Position numbers and translations under genes: made by a program. Shown in pieces: positions 1 to 8,283 of a stretch of 64,000 nucleotides of DNA. The notes beneath the pieces are model-generated. The model did no database searches. It saw only the letters and a list, made by a program, of their open reading frames with translations, and was not told the origin of the DNA. The stretch covers positions 62,001 to 126,000 of the forward strand of contig PHBU01000015.1 in the NCBI GenBank assembly GCA_002840685.1, in the 5' to 3' direction. This stretch comes from Chloroflexi bacterium HGW-Chloroflexi-6 (lineage in GTDB: Bacteria; Chloroflexota; Anaerolineae; Anaerolineales; Villigracilaceae). Numbering within the stretch: the first letter of the stretch is position 1; the number at the start of each line of letters is the position of its first letter.

Positions 1-256
1 CGGTTTGGGCGCGGGTCAGGCGCAGCGCGCCGACCTCGGCCTGCATGATGTTCTTTTCGTAGCGCAGCACGCGCACCTCACCGAGCGGCGCCACTTTCAG
101 CACGCGGATTGCTTCATCCGCGAGGTCGAGGCGGTAGGTGGCGTTGAAGAACCCGTCTGACAGTTCGCTGAAGGCGAGCAGGGGCTGGTTGAAATGGGCG
201 CTGGCAATTGCGCGGGCCTGTTCGAGAGTGATGGGGGTTTTGGTCAGGTTGGGCAT
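1..256 (-). CDS. Aminoglycoside phosphotransferase-fold kinase, N-terminal fragment
   Basis: This gene runs off the left edge, so only the first 85 codons are visible. The start is the ATG at 256-254 (protein begins MPNLTKTPITLEQ). The visible part contains the stretch DGFFNATYRLDL followed by RVLKVAP, which looks like the nucleotide-binding N-lobe of the aminoglycoside phosphotransferase / homoserine kinase-like (APH) superfamily, where a lysine in the position of the VLK lysine contacts ATP. The catalytic loop lies outside the window, so substrate cannot be judged. It is divergent from the TetR gene, with about 150 bp between them. Membership of the APH superfamily is an inference from a short piece. 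Confidence 0.6.
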   Translation of the reverse strand, partial: MPNLTKTPITLEQARAIASAHFNQPLLAFSELSDGFFNATYRLDLADEAIRVLKVAPLGEVRVLRYEKNIMQAEVGALRLTRAQT

Positions 257-316
257 GGGCTGAGTCTACCGCAATTGGTCTTTGTGGTGCAGTTCTGTTT
301 GTCGGGTTGTGTTTGG

Positions 317-387
317 TGACAAATGTCAGTAAGGGTGCTTGACGTTATCCGCCTCCTGCTTTATACTATTTCCGTCCGACCGGTCGG
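317..387 (+). promoter_or_regulatory. tetR promoter with TetR-type operator and upstream TGACAAATGTCA palindrome
   Basis: A good sigma-70-type promoter is visible: TTGACG at 339-344, 17-bp spacer, TATACT at 362-367. The perfect 12-bp palindrome CCGACCGGTCGG at 376-387 sits just downstream of the -10, a typical place and style for a TetR-family operator, so autorepression is likely. Upstream, TGACAAATGTCA at 317-328 is the first of five copies of a palindrome found in this window. Here it lies 33 bp from the -10 instead of the 23-25 bp seen at the other copies. Confidence 0.75.
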
Positions 388-404
388 TCGAAAACGGAGC
401 AAAA

Positions 405-998
405 ATGGCACCTGAAACGTACGAAAAGATCCTGTCCACAGCCCGCCGCCTGTTTGTGCAGCAGGGCTATACCGCAACCTCGATGCGCCAGGTGGCCGAG
501 AGTGCCGGGATCGGCAAAGCCACCATTTACCACCACTTCCCCGATAAACAGGCCATCGTTATGGCGCTGCTCAACCACAACCTGGGCCGCATGGATGAAG
601 CCATGCAGCTGGTGCGGGCCGAGAGCGATCCGCGCGGTCGCATCCGGGTGGCGGCCGAGGCCAGCGTGGGCTTCCTGTTTGAATCCGCCGATATTATGCA
701 GATCGTCCGGCGCGAAATCCCCGGCGGGCGCGACCAGATGCAGGGCGGTTTCGCCAAATTCTTTCAGGAATACATGGCCTTGCTGGCTGAAGCCATCCAG
801 CGCGGTGTGGAGGCGGGCATTTTCCGGCCGGTTAACCCAACCGATGCCGCCCGCGTGCTGATGACCATGATCCAGGGCACGTTTGCGATGGCCTATCTGG
901 TCAACGAACGCAGCCAGACCCCGCAGCAGGCCGCCGCGGCATTGCTCGATGTTTACTTCCAGGGGTTGAACATCAGAGATAGATCGTTGGTCGAGTAG
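405..998 (+). CDS. TetR/AcrR family transcriptional regulator
   Basis: The protein is 197 aa from the ATG at 405 and has the usual TetR layout: an N-terminal helix-turn-helix (around residues 26-45, with SMRQVAESAGIGKATIYHHF) and a helical ligand-binding C-terminal region. An in-frame ATG at 339 is unlikely because it overlaps the -35 box and would place the operator inside the gene. The gene precedes the Rph-like phosphotransferase by 51 bp on the same strand, so the two probably form an operon repressed through the palindrome at 376-387. The ligand is unknown; a drug or other small molecule handled by the neighbouring enzyme is the natural guess. Confidence 0.9.
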   Translation: MAPETYEKILSTARRLFVQQGYTATSMRQVAESAGIGKATIYHHFPDKQAIVMALLNHNLGRMDEAMQLVRAESDPRGRIRVAAEASVGFLFESADIMQIVRREIPGGRDQMQGGFAKFFQEYMALLAEAIQRGVEAGIFRPVNPTDAARVLMTMIQGTFAMAYLVNERSQTPQQAAAALLDVYFQGLNIRDRSLVE

Positions 999-1049
999 GC
1001 GGCGCTTTCCCGCCATATCGAGACCAATGTATTACTGCAAGGAGACAAT

Positions 1050-3713
1050 ATGACCCACATCAAGCTGCTGCAAGAGTTGGACAGAACCGATCTGGCGCTG
1101 GCCGGGGGCAAGGGCGCCAACCTGGGCGCACTCATCCGCGCCGGGCTGCCGGTTCCGCCGGGGTTTTGCATCACCACCCCGGCCTATCGGGCTTTTGTGG
1201 AGAGGAACAAGCTGGATGTGGAGCTTCGACCAATCTTGGATTCCACCCAAATGGACGACCCCGTTGCGTTGGAAAAAGCTTCAGACTCGATCCGCACCTG
1301 TTTCCGGAACGGAGAGATGCCGCCGGCCCTGGCGGAGGAGATCCGCGGGGCGTACCGGGTAATAGGTGACCGTCACCTATTCGTTGCCGTGCGCTCATCC
1401 GCCACTGCTGAAGATCTGCCCGACCTGTCTTTTGCAGGCCAGCAGGATACCTACCTGAACATCCTGGGCGAGGAGGCTTTGCTCGAGGCCGTTATCCGCT
1501 GCTGGGCCAGCCTGTGGACGGCGCGCGCGATCGGCTACCGGGCGCGCAACAACATTTCGCATGAAGATGTGGCCCTGGCGGTGGTGGTCCAGCAGATGGT
1601 GCAGAGCGAAGCCTCGGGGGTGCTGTTCACCGTCAACCCGCTGACGGGCAAACGCAGCGAAACGGTGATCGATGCCACGCTGGGGCTGGGCGAAGCGCTC
1701 GTCTCAGGGCAGGTGGAACCCGATCATTACGTGGTGGCAGGCCTCGGGGAGAAAGTGCTGAGCAAAACCCTCGGGGCGAAAGCGCTCTCCATTCGGGGCC
1801 AGGCCGGGGGCGGGACGATCAGCCTCCAGCAATCCGCCGCAGAGCGCCAGGCCCTGCCTGACCAAGAAATTCTGGCTTTGGCGCGCCTTGGTCAGCAGGC
1901 GCAGGCTTATTTTGGCAGCCCGCAGGATATGGAATGGGCCTGGGCGGAGGGGAAACTGTACGTGGTGCAGTCGCGCCCGGTGACCTCCCTCTTCCCGCTG
2001 CCCGCCGGGCTGAAAGACGAACCGTTTGAAGTGTTGTTTTCTTTTGGCGTCTGGCAGGGGATGCTCGCCCCGTATACGCCCATCGGACAGGATGTTTTCA
2101 GCATTCTGGTGGTGGGGATCGGCAGGATGTTCGGGATGGAGGTGAAGGCCAGGGAACAGCGCGCGCTGTTTTGCGCCGCGGAACGCCTGTTCGTGAACCT
2201 GACCGGGATGCTCAAGAACCCGCTCGGGCGCAACGTGGCGGGCATTTTCATCCCGGCGGTCGACCCGATCAGCGCCAGGATCCTGAGCGGGTTGTTGAAA
2301 GACCCCCGGCTGGGGAGTGTGACCGATTTTAATCTGGAAGACCGGCTGTGGTTTTTGCGCGGAATTGCCCCGTTGATTGGGAATGTGCTTTACAACCTGC
2401 TCTGGCCCGCGCGCGGGCGCGCCCGGCTGGAAAAGCAGATTCAGATGGCGCTGAGCGAGGCCCAAACCGGCTGCGATTCGGCTGCGACCCTGCCGGAATT
2501 GATCGAGACCGTCGAAGCCATGGCGAAGGCCATGCCAAAAGAGATGCTGCCGTGCCTGGTGGGCGGGATCGCCGCCGGGCAGGCCCCCTACCAAATTTTG
2601 CTGCGCCAGGCGGGCAGCCTCCCCAACGGCGCGGAGTTGCTGATGGAAGTGGCGCGCGGTTTGCCGCACAATGTCACCACCGAAATGGATCTGGCGCTCT
2701 GGCGCACCTCCCAGGTAATCCGCGCTGACGAGCTGGCTGCCACGCATTTCTCTGAGACGGAAATCGAGGCGTTGGCGGCCGAATTCCATGCCGGGAATCT
2801 GCCCGCTACAGCGCAGGATGCCATCAGGGGCTTTTTGGCTGTCTATGGCATGCGCGGCGTGGGCGAGATCGACCTGGGCCGTCCGCGCTGGCGTGAGAAC
2901 CCGGCCGGGCTGTTCCAGGCGCTCAAGAGTTACCTGAAAATCGATCCGGCCGCTTCGCCCGAGGCGCTTTTCCAACGCGGGGCCGAAAAATCCGGGCAGG
3001 CACAAACCCAACTGGAACAGGTTTTTCGCCAATCTGGCAAAAAACTTCCCCTTCCGCTGCTGCGGATGATGCTGCGGCGTTTCCGCGAGTTGGGCGGGCT
3101 GCGCGAAACGCCCAAGTTTTTCATCGTGCGCCTGCTGGGGTCTTTCCGCGAGGCGCTGCTGGCCGCTGGTCGTAAACTGGTCGAAGCCGGGAGGCTGGCC
3201 GAGGCCGAGGATGTCTTCTTCCTGCATCTGTGGGAGTTGAAAGCGCTCGGGCAGGGCGAACCCCGCGACTGGAAGGCGTTGGCCGCCGAACGCCGGGCGA
3301 TCTATGCCCGCGAACTGCGCCGCAAACGGATTCCGCGGGTGATGTTGAGCGATGGGACCGCTTTTTACGATGCCCCCTCCAGCGCGGATACCGCCAACAG
3401 CCTTTCGGGCAGCCCGGTTTCGGCGGGCACGGTCGAGGGAGTGGTGCATGTGGTGCTCGACCCGCACGGAGTCCAGCTTACGCCCGGCGAGATCCTGGTC
3501 TGCCCGGCGACCGACCCGGCCTGGACGCCGCTCTTCCTGGCGGCGGGCGGCCTGGTAATGGAAGTCGGCGGGATGATGACGCACGGCTCGGTCGTCGCGC
3601 GCGAATACGGCATCCCGGCGGTGGTCGGTGTCAGCCAGGTTACGACGCGCCTGCAAACCGGCCAACGGGTGCGAGTGGATGGTTCGAGCGGGGTGGTGAC
3701 GATTGTGGAGTGA
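1050..3713 (+). CDS. PEP-synthase/rifampin-phosphotransferase-like enzyme
   Basis: The 887-residue protein has an N-terminal PEP/pyruvate-binding ATP-grasp region (GGKGANLGALIRAGLPVPPG near residues 19-38), a divergent middle domain, and a C-terminal phosphohistidine swivel domain. That domain carries GGMMTHGSVVAREYGIPAVV with the likely catalytic His845. The length and the GGMMTHG form resemble rifampin phosphotransferases (Rph, about 867 aa), which transfer the beta-phosphate of ATP to the antibiotic, more than true PEP synthases. The start ATG has an AAGGAG site (1039-1044). The preceding TetR gene fits an inducible modifying enzyme. Antibiotic inactivation is an inference; the middle domain that binds substrate cannot be assigned by eye, and an uncharacterised phosphotransferase is equally possible. 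Confidence 0.75.
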   Translation: MTHIKLLQELDRTDLALAGGKGANLGALIRAGLPVPPGFCITTPAYRAFVERNKLDVELRPILDSTQMDDPVALEKASDSIRTCFRNGEMPPALAEEIRGAYRVIGDRHLFVAVRSSATAEDLPDLSFAGQQDTYLNILGEEALLEAVIRCWASLWTARAIGYRARNNISHEDVALAVVVQQMVQSEASGVLFTVNPLTGKRSETVIDATLGLGEALVSGQVEPDHYVVAGLGEKVLSKTLGAKALSIRGQAGGGTISLQQSAAERQALPDQEILALARLGQQAQAYFGSPQDMEWAWAEGKLYVVQSRPVTSLFPLPAGLKDEPFEVLFSFGVWQGMLAPYTPIGQDVFSILVVGIGRMFGMEVKAREQRALFCAAERLFVNLTGMLKNPLGRNVAGIFIPAVDPISARILSGLLKDPRLGSVTDFNLEDRLWFLRGIAPLIGNVLYNLLWPARGRARLEKQIQMALSEAQTGCDSAATLPELIETVEAMAKAMPKEMLPCLVGGIAAGQAPYQILLRQAGSLPNGAELLMEVARGLPHNVTTEMDLALWRTSQVIRADELAATHFSETEIEALAAEFHAGNLPATAQDAIRGFLAVYGMRGVGEIDLGRPRWRENPAGLFQALKSYLKIDPAASPEALFQRGAEKSGQAQTQLEQVFRQSGKKLPLPLLRMMLRRFRELGGLRETPKFFIVRLLGSFREALLAAGRKLVEAGRLAEAEDVFFLHLWELKALGQGEPRDWKALAAERRAIYARELRRKRIPRVMLSDGTAFYDAPSSADTANSLSGSPVSAGTVEGVVHVVLDPHGVQLTPGEILVCPATDPAWTPLFLAAGGLVMEVGGMMTHGSVVAREYGIPAVVGVSQVTTRLQTGQRVRVDGSSGVVTIVE

Positions 3714-3717
3714 AACC

Positions 3718-3753
3718 AAAGCAGGGCTGACGAATGGGTCGGCCCTGCTTTTT
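3718..3753 (+). terminator. Rho-independent terminator after the Rph-like gene
   Basis: An 11-bp GC-rich stem (3721-3731 with 3738-3748, one G-U pair) with a 6-nt loop is followed by five T. It begins four bases after the stop codon and directly abuts the next palindromic promoter. Confidence 0.85.
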
Positions 3754-3754
3754 G

Positions 3755-3846
3755 TGACAAATATCAGATGATTTGCGCGGGATTTTTGATATAGTAATGG
3801 AGATGGATTTTGAAAGAGATAAGCCGTTATACAGACATCTGTATAA
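3755..3846 (+). promoter_or_regulatory. TGACA-palindrome promoter with leader palindrome (copy b)
   Basis: TGACAAATATCA (3755-3766, one base off the palindrome) is followed after 23 bp by TATAGT (3790-3795). The spacer ends in GATTTTTGA, as at the other copies. In the predicted 5' leader a second perfect inverted repeat lies at 3827-3846 (TTATACAGA, CA, TCTGTATAA), then CATAGTTGGG, which recurs at the copy near 4877. The palindrome centre would be near -43 from the start of transcription, a typical activator position. Confidence 0.6.
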
Positions 3847-3888
3847 AACATAGTTGGGCATCATTGATTTTCTTATTGGAAACGAAAC

Positions 3889-4437
3889 ATGGGCGTGAAG
3901 AACTACTTAATTGACGGCGTTTCTTGCGCCGGTAAAACTACGGTCTGCGACGAGCTGCAAAGGCGCGGATACCATGTTATCCACGGCGATAGGGAACTGG
4001 CCTATTGGGGTGATCCAAAAATCGGCGGACCCGCGGATGGTAACTCTGACGAGCAACGTACTTGGATATGGGACGCTGAGAAGGTCAGAGCTTTGGTGGC
4101 CGATCAAAACCATGCGGCAACATTCTTTTGTGGCGGTTCCAGGAATTCTGACCGCTTCATCGGTCTGTTCGATGACGTTTTTGTTCTTGAGATCGATCTG
4201 GAGACGCTGAACCGACGTCTTGCCGCCCGACCTGAAACCGAATGGGGTGGAACGGCCCAGGAAGGGGAATCCTTTGCACGATTACAACATGCGACAAAAG
4301 TGGGGCTTCCCAAGAACGCAATCATAATCGATGCTACGGCACCCCTCTCAAGCGTCGTGGACACAATTCTTGCCTGCACCGTTGCCGCCCTGGACAGTCC
4401 GCCAGGACAGGCAGGCACAGGTGAAAATGCCAGCTGA
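3889..4437 (+). CDS. P-loop NTPase / small-molecule kinase-like protein
   Basis: The 182-aa protein begins with a Walker A motif close to the N-terminus (DGVSCAGKTTVCDEL, about residues 9-23). This resembles AAA_18/shikimate-kinase-like or uridylate-kinase-like small P-loop kinases. A stretch FVLEIDLETLNRRLAAR near the middle fits the lid/nucleotide-specificity region of such kinases, where an arginine-rich helix contacts phosphates. No substrate can be named. It is a single gene with its own promoter and leader palindrome upstream. The last 20 residues, rich in Pro and Gly, look unstructured. Confidence 0.7.
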   Translation: MGVKNYLIDGVSCAGKTTVCDELQRRGYHVIHGDRELAYWGDPKIGGPADGNSDEQRTWIWDAEKVRALVADQNHAATFFCGGSRNSDRFIGLFDDVFVLEIDLETLNRRLAARPETEWGGTAQEGESFARLQHATKVGLPKNAIIIDATAPLSSVVDTILACTVAALDSPPGQAGTGENAS

Positions 4438-4562
4438 TGAATTGTGGAATAACGTTAGTATCAGAATCGGTTCTAGATTATGTGATCGCCGTGATTTTCG
4501 CGGAACGATTTTTTATAGTTTCTATCTTAGTTTCTACAGAGGGCTTTTCCGTAAATGCTGAC

Positions 4563-4797
4563 CAACACTGCGACACGCGGACCCCGAAACCCATCGGGAC
4601 AACCAGCGCGGACATTCCCATAAAAGATTCGGGACACCGTTGCCCACACTTGCCGGGAAGTGGCGCGCAGGCTGTTCGAGATTCTGTCGCGGCTGTCGGA
4701 AAAGGCGGAATGACAAGACAGCCCACTGGCACGGAAGGTGACAAATGTCAGATGCTTTGGGTCTGGGATTTTTGCTATAGTAGTAGGGATGGTTTTT
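4563..4797 (+). repeat. Intergenic repeat element, copy 1, ending in a TGACA-palindrome promoter
   Basis: This stretch matches 6141-6359 over most of its length, with an extra segment of about 18 bp here. Shared blocks include GGACACCGTTGCCCACACTT, GTGGCGCGCAGGCTGTTCG and a hairpin made of GGCTGTC (4691-4697) and GACAGCC (4717-4723). It ends in TGACAAATGTCA (4739-4750), 25 bp, TATAGT (4776-4781). Downstream, two small palindromes (4815-4834, ATACAGCC with GGCTGTAT; 4858-4870, ACAGAC C GTCTGT) lie in the leader of the next gene. The 125 bases from 4438 to 4562 hold nothing recognisable. Confidence 0.75.
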
Positions 4798-4961
4798 AAA
4801 AGATAGAAGCCACGATACAGCCCTTTGGCTGTATAAAATGACAAATCAGGGTTGTATACAGACCGTCTGTTTAAACCATAGTTGGGTCTTTGTCTTCCAA
4901 AACCATGTTGCTTTTTGCAAAACAAAATTCTGGTCTCGTGTTGTTCAAAATAGAGATAAAA

Positions 4962-5414
4962 ATGAATACAAACAAAAAGACTGCAAGAATGGCGGGGTTC
5001 CTAAATTTGTCCAAACTAATTATTGGGGGAGGAGTAGTATTCTGGATAACCACCATCGCAATTTCCCTTCTTCCCATCGCAGCGGAGTATAGAACTTCCT
5101 TTTCACAAGCGAGTATTCAGACGGTTTGGTTTGCTTCTTTGCCCGCTGGTTTGATGATGGGGTGCTGTGTCAGTTATTCTTTACTCCGTTTTTTCGACAA
5201 GGTTCCAACAAAGAATCCAATCCTAAAATCCGTGATAATAAGCTTCATCACCCTCATCATTGCCACAATCCTGACCCTGATTCCCCACAGTTTTCTTGGG
5301 CAAAGTAATATCTTGTATTACATTCTGATCGGCATAATGCTTGACCTACCAAGATTTCTCTTTCTTGGAATGGTTATTGGCTATCTATACAAAAGGCTGT
5401 ACAAGACAGCCTAA
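4962..5414 (+). CDS. Small integral membrane protein, unknown function
   Basis: From the ATG at 4962 the protein is 150 aa with four hydrophobic segments (about residues 20-38, 52-70, 90-110 and 118-140). I chose this start because its first residues, MNTNKKTARMAGFLN, closely match the next gene's N-terminus (MDTNNKTARIAGFLY); the earlier ATG at 4890 adds 24 residues lacking this similarity. No family is recognised. The gene is AT-rich compared with flanking operons, lies 31 bp upstream of the DUF4386 gene and is probably co-transcribed from the promoter at 4739-4781. The shared N-terminus suggests partial duplication or recombination between the two genes. Confidence 0.65.
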   Translation: MNTNKKTARMAGFLNLSKLIIGGGVVFWITTIAISLLPIAAEYRTSFSQASIQTVWFASLPAGLMMGCCVSYSLLRFFDKVPTKNPILKSVIISFITLIIATILTLIPHSFLGQSNILYYILIGIMLDLPRFLFLGMVIGYLYKRLYKTA

Positions 5415-5445
5415 TGCTATTTCCTGTTCAAAGGATGCAAAAAAA

Positions 5446-6138
5446 ATGGATACAAACAATAAGACCGCGAGAATAGCAGGATTTCTGTATTTCATCTATA
5501 TAGTAGCCACTATGTTTGCAAACGCATCTCGCACTAAACTTATCGTGTTCGGAGATGCCATAGCAACAGCCAATAATATTCTGGCTTCTGAGTGGCTATT
5601 CCGTGTTGGTTTTGTAAGCGATGTCCTCGCTGGTGTTCTCTTCCTTTTGGCGGCTTGGGCTTTATACGTGTTATTAAAACCAGTCAATAAAAACATCGCT
5701 TTGCTTTTCTTGTTGTTAAACTTGGGCGGCGTGGCTGTACAGTGTATAAATATGCTTAATCTATTTTCCGCCGTGTTGCTTTTGAGCGGCGTTGATTACT
5801 TGAAAGTATTCCAAATAGATCAATTGCAAACTTTAGCAATGTTCTTCCTCTATCTACATAAAAATGGATTTATGATTGCCCAGTTCTTTTTTGCCGCATG
5901 GCTCTTTCCACTTGGTTATTTGATCTTCAAGTCAGGTTACCTTCCCAAGGTTCTGGGCGTGATAGTGATGATTGAGTGTTTTGGCTGGCTCATGTATCCT
6001 TTTCAGTTTTTCCTTTTCCCAACCTACGAAGTAATATCTTACCTAAGTTTCGCGATTGGTTTTATTGGGGAATTTGGGCTTACTTTGTGGCTTCTGATTA
6101 AGGGTGCAAAGGATCAACCATCAAGTCTTGCGCAATAA
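5446..6138 (+). CDS. DUF4386 family membrane protein
   Basis: The 230-aa product, starting at 5446 after an AAGGA site, opens with NNKTARIAGFLYFIYIVATM. That is the hallmark N-terminus of DUF4386 proteins, which have about six transmembrane helices and no known biochemical role. Hydrophobic segments are spread along the whole chain, ending in a short charged tail. It follows the smaller membrane protein with the same N-terminal motif and is followed by the second copy of the intergenic repeat. Base composition is AT-rich relative to the ABC-exporter operons to the right, in keeping with an accessory island. Confidence 0.8.
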   Translation: MDTNNKTARIAGFLYFIYIVATMFANASRTKLIVFGDAIATANNILASEWLFRVGFVSDVLAGVLFLLAAWALYVLLKPVNKNIALLFLLLNLGGVAVQCINMLNLFSAVLLLSGVDYLKVFQIDQLQTLAMFFLYLHKNGFMIAQFFFAAWLFPLGYLIFKSGYLPKVLGVIVMIECFGWLMYPFQFFLFPTYEVISYLSFAIGFIGEFGLTLWLLIKGAKDQPSSLAQ

Positions 6139-6140
6139 AG

Positions 6141-6359
6141 AACGCTAGCGCCGCGGCACGTGGACCCTGCAAAACACCGGGACAGTCCGCGCGGACACCG
6201 TTGCCCACACTTGCAGCGAAAGTGGCGCGCAGGCTGTTCGGAATTTTGTCGCGGCTGTCTGAAAAAGCGGAATAGACAAGACAGCCCACCGGCGCGGAAG
6301 GTGACAAATGTCAGGTGATTTGGGCCTGGGATTTTTGGTATAGTAATGGGGATTGTTTT
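6141..6359 (+). repeat. Intergenic repeat element, copy 2, ending in a TGACA-palindrome promoter
   Basis: Second copy of the element at 4563-4797. It keeps the GGCTGTC/GACAGCC hairpin (6253-6259 with 6280-6286), TGACAAATGTCA (6302-6313), a 25-bp spacer ending in ATTTTTGG, and TATAGT (6339-6344). It starts two bases after the DUF4386 stop codon. Confidence 0.75.
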
Positions 6360-6674
6360 GGCTGAGTAATTTAACCGGGGTGAATTGCCATTAAATTCCA
6401 AATACCTGACAGGTTGCGGTTTCAGGCGTGCGGCTTAATCCAACTCGGACAGATCCCGAAAAGACTGGGACGATGTGTAGCGGCGATTAACTGCCTTTCT
6501 TTAGACTTTCTCCCCTTCCGCCGCAACAATCCTTAATTCGTTAGACCGGCAACTGCGGCGGACGGATAAAATTATAGCAAATTAATTGCTTAGATTTTAT
6601 TGCCGATATTTATACCGCGGCTTTAAATATATGCTCTATGATTATTGCAATAATAGATATTAAGGATTAGTAAA
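6360..6674. other. Non-coding stretch without a recognisable gene
   Basis: These 315 bases hold no convincing reading frame. A loose inverted repeat (CCGCCGCA near 6518 with TGCGGCGG near 6554) is the only structure seen. The last 120 bases are very AT-rich and presumably carry the promoter of the DUF6273 gene; an AAGGA site lies just before its ATG. Confidence 0.5.
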
Positions 6675-7286
6675 ATGAATGTTGGAAACGTAATAGTTTT
6701 TGGTGATTATCAATGGAAAGTTCTGGACATCAAAGAGAAAAAAACGTTGATCATTTCTGATCAGATTATCGAACAGCGTGATTATCATGATAAAAAGGAA
6801 ACTATTACCTGGGAGCATTCAGAAATTAGACATTATCTAAATAATGGTTTTCTTGAAAGATTCAGTTCATCAGACAAAGAAAGAATTTTAACCACAAATA
6901 ATATAAATGCAGATAATCCTTGGTATGGAAGCTTTGGTGGATCTGATACCGTTGATAGAGTTTTTTTACTATCCTTGGATGAAGTTGTTAGATTGTACTT
7001 TGGTGATAGTAGCAGATTACTTGATAATCCAAAACCAAATCAAAGATATTGGTTTGATCGTAAAGATGATAATAACGTAAATAGAGCTGCACTTTTCAAT
7101 GATTCGCATTGGTGGTGGTGGACACGAACTCCGGGTAAGAATAATAAAGTGGCTGTTTATATCCATGGAGATGGAAATATTGGAATCCAAGGAAATGGTA
7201 TATCAAAAACGTCATTCAATACGCTTCACCACATTACAAAGAGTAATGAAGGTGGAGTAAGGCCTGCTATATGGATAAAAACGTAG
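6675..7286 (+). CDS. DUF6273 domain protein
   Basis: The 203-aa protein has the features of DUF6273: WKVLDI near the start, the EIRHYLNNGF block, a DRVFLLSLDEV segment, the tryptophan-rich WWWWTRTPG around residues 148-156, and a C-terminal GVRPAIWIK. In other bacteria this domain is found alone or at the end of surface or secreted proteins, and its function is not established. No signal peptide is visible. The gene is strikingly AT-rich against its surroundings and stands alone between repeat elements, so horizontal acquisition is a reasonable inference. Confidence 0.8.
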   Translation: MNVGNVIVFGDYQWKVLDIKEKKTLIISDQIIEQRDYHDKKETITWEHSEIRHYLNNGFLERFSSSDKERILTTNNINADNPWYGSFGGSDTVDRVFLLSLDEVVRLYFGDSSRLLDNPKPNQRYWFDRKDDNNVNRAALFNDSHWWWWTRTPGKNNKVAVYIHGDGNIGIQGNGISKTSFNTLHHITKSNEGGVRPAIWIKT

Positions 7287-7330
7287 CGATGTTAATGGTA
7301 TCTACTCACCGATAATCAAAAAAGCCGTTG

Positions 7331-7368
7331 CAAATGTCATTCCCGATGTTCTTCGGGAATGACATTTG
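7331..7368. repeat. Perfect 16-bp-stem hairpin
   Basis: CAAATGTCATTCCCGA (7331-7346) is perfectly repeated in inverse at 7353-7368 around a 6-nt loop. It lacks a T-tract, and its last base is the first base of the next element. It could end transcription of the DUF6273 gene or be an extragenic palindrome. Confidence 0.7.
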
Positions 7369-7509
7369 GGTGCAACTCTGAAAACGTTGCGCGTTGGTTG
7401 ATTTGTCATTTCGACGAGCGTCAGCGAGGAGAAATCTGCGCCCTAACAGGCAAGATTTCTCGCTACCGCTCGAAATGACAGGCTGGGTTGCATTTTGAGA
7501 GTTGCACCC
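7368..7509. mobile_element. MITE-like element with 17-bp terminal inverted repeats
   Basis: GGGTGCAACTCTGAAAA (7368-7384) is repeated in inverse at 7493-7509 with one mismatch. The 142-bp element between carries an internal long imperfect hairpin: GTCATTTCGA pairs with TCGAAATGAC, and AGAAATCT with AGATTTCT. ATGACAT occurs close to both outer ends (7359-7365 and 7510-7516) and might be a target duplication. There is no coding capacity, so any mobility would need a transposase elsewhere. GTCATTTCGA-type palindromes of this kind are common in environmental bacterial genomes. Confidence 0.6.
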
Positions 7510-7578
7510 ATGACATATTGAATCTGTGATTTACTGAAATTACATTAAGACTTATTTTGGATTCTTGCAGGAGCCCCA

Positions 7579-8280
7579 GTGAGCCACATCCATCTCAAAA
7601 ATGTCTGCAAATCGTACCGGATGGGCAACAATCTCATCCACGCCCTCAACAACCTGTCCGTGGAGATCGAGCAGGGCGAATTCGTCGTCGTGCTTGGCCC
7701 GAGCGGCTCGGGCAAAACCACCTTCCTGAACATTCTGGGCGGCTTGGAACATGCCGACAGCGGCGAGATCCTGGTCGGCGGCGAAGCGGTCAACCAGATG
7801 AACGAAGCCACCCTGACCGACTATCGCCGCCGCAAAGTGGGCTTCGTCTTCCAGTTTTTCAACCTGCTGCCGACCCTGACCGCCCTCGAAAACGTGGCCC
7901 TGACCGCCGAAATGGCCCAGGATGGTTACGATCCGCAGGCCATCCTCGAAAAGGTCAAACTCGGCGACCGCTCCGAACATTACCCCGGCCAGCTTTCCGG
8001 CGGACAGCAGCAGCGCGTGGCGATCGCCCGCTCCCTGGCCAAGAAACCGGCCCTGGTCCTGGCCGATGAACCGACCGGCAGCCTGGATATCGAAACCGGC
8101 ATCGACGTGCTCGAAGTGATGCACAATCTCAACCGCGAAACCGGCCAGACCATCGTGCTCGTCACACACAACGCCGCCATCGCCCAAATCGCCGACCGGG
8201 TCGTGCACGTCAGCAATGGCGCAGTCCAGCGGGTCGAGACCAATCCCAACCCCATCGCGCCGCGCGCGCTGGCCTGGTGA
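7579..8280 (+). CDS. ABC transporter ATP-binding protein (LolD/MacB type)
   Basis: This 233-aa ATPase has all ABC signatures: Walker A GPSGSGKT (residues 40-47), Q-loop [10 protein letters not shown] (91-100), signature LSGGQQQR (139-146) and Walker [11 protein letters not shown] (158-167), followed by the H-loop VTHN. The sequence class is that of LolD/MacB/FtsE ATPases, which pair with FtsX-fold permeases and drive export or mechanotransmission instead of import. The start is a GTG at 7579 with AGGAG at 7569-7573. Its stop is three bases before the permease start, so the two form one transporter operon. Confidence 0.92.
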   Translation: MSHIHLKNVCKSYRMGNNLIHALNNLSVEIEQGEFVVVLGPSGSGKTTFLNILGGLEHADSGEILVGGEAVNQMNEATLTDYRRRKVGFVFQFFNLLPTLTALENVALTAEMAQDGYDPQAILEKVKLGDRSEHYPGQLSGGQQQRVAIARSLAKKPALVLADEPTGSLDIETGIDVLEVMHNLNRETGQTIVLVTHNAAIAQIADRVVHVSNGAVQRVETNPNPIAPRALAW

Positions 8281-8283
8281 CCC

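Noticed and set aside
1704..3851. Long open frame on the minus strand opposite the Rph-like gene (about 715 codons)
   Set aside because: Its translation is rich in Arg, Gln, His and Gly with no family motifs, as expected antisense to a GC-rich gene; the plus-strand gene has a ribosome site and clear domains.
6400..6560. Possible integron attC site (ATCCAAC ... GTTAGAC)
   Set aside because: The two core-like boxes are present, but the sequences next to them are not complementary, and no integrase or cassette array is seen.
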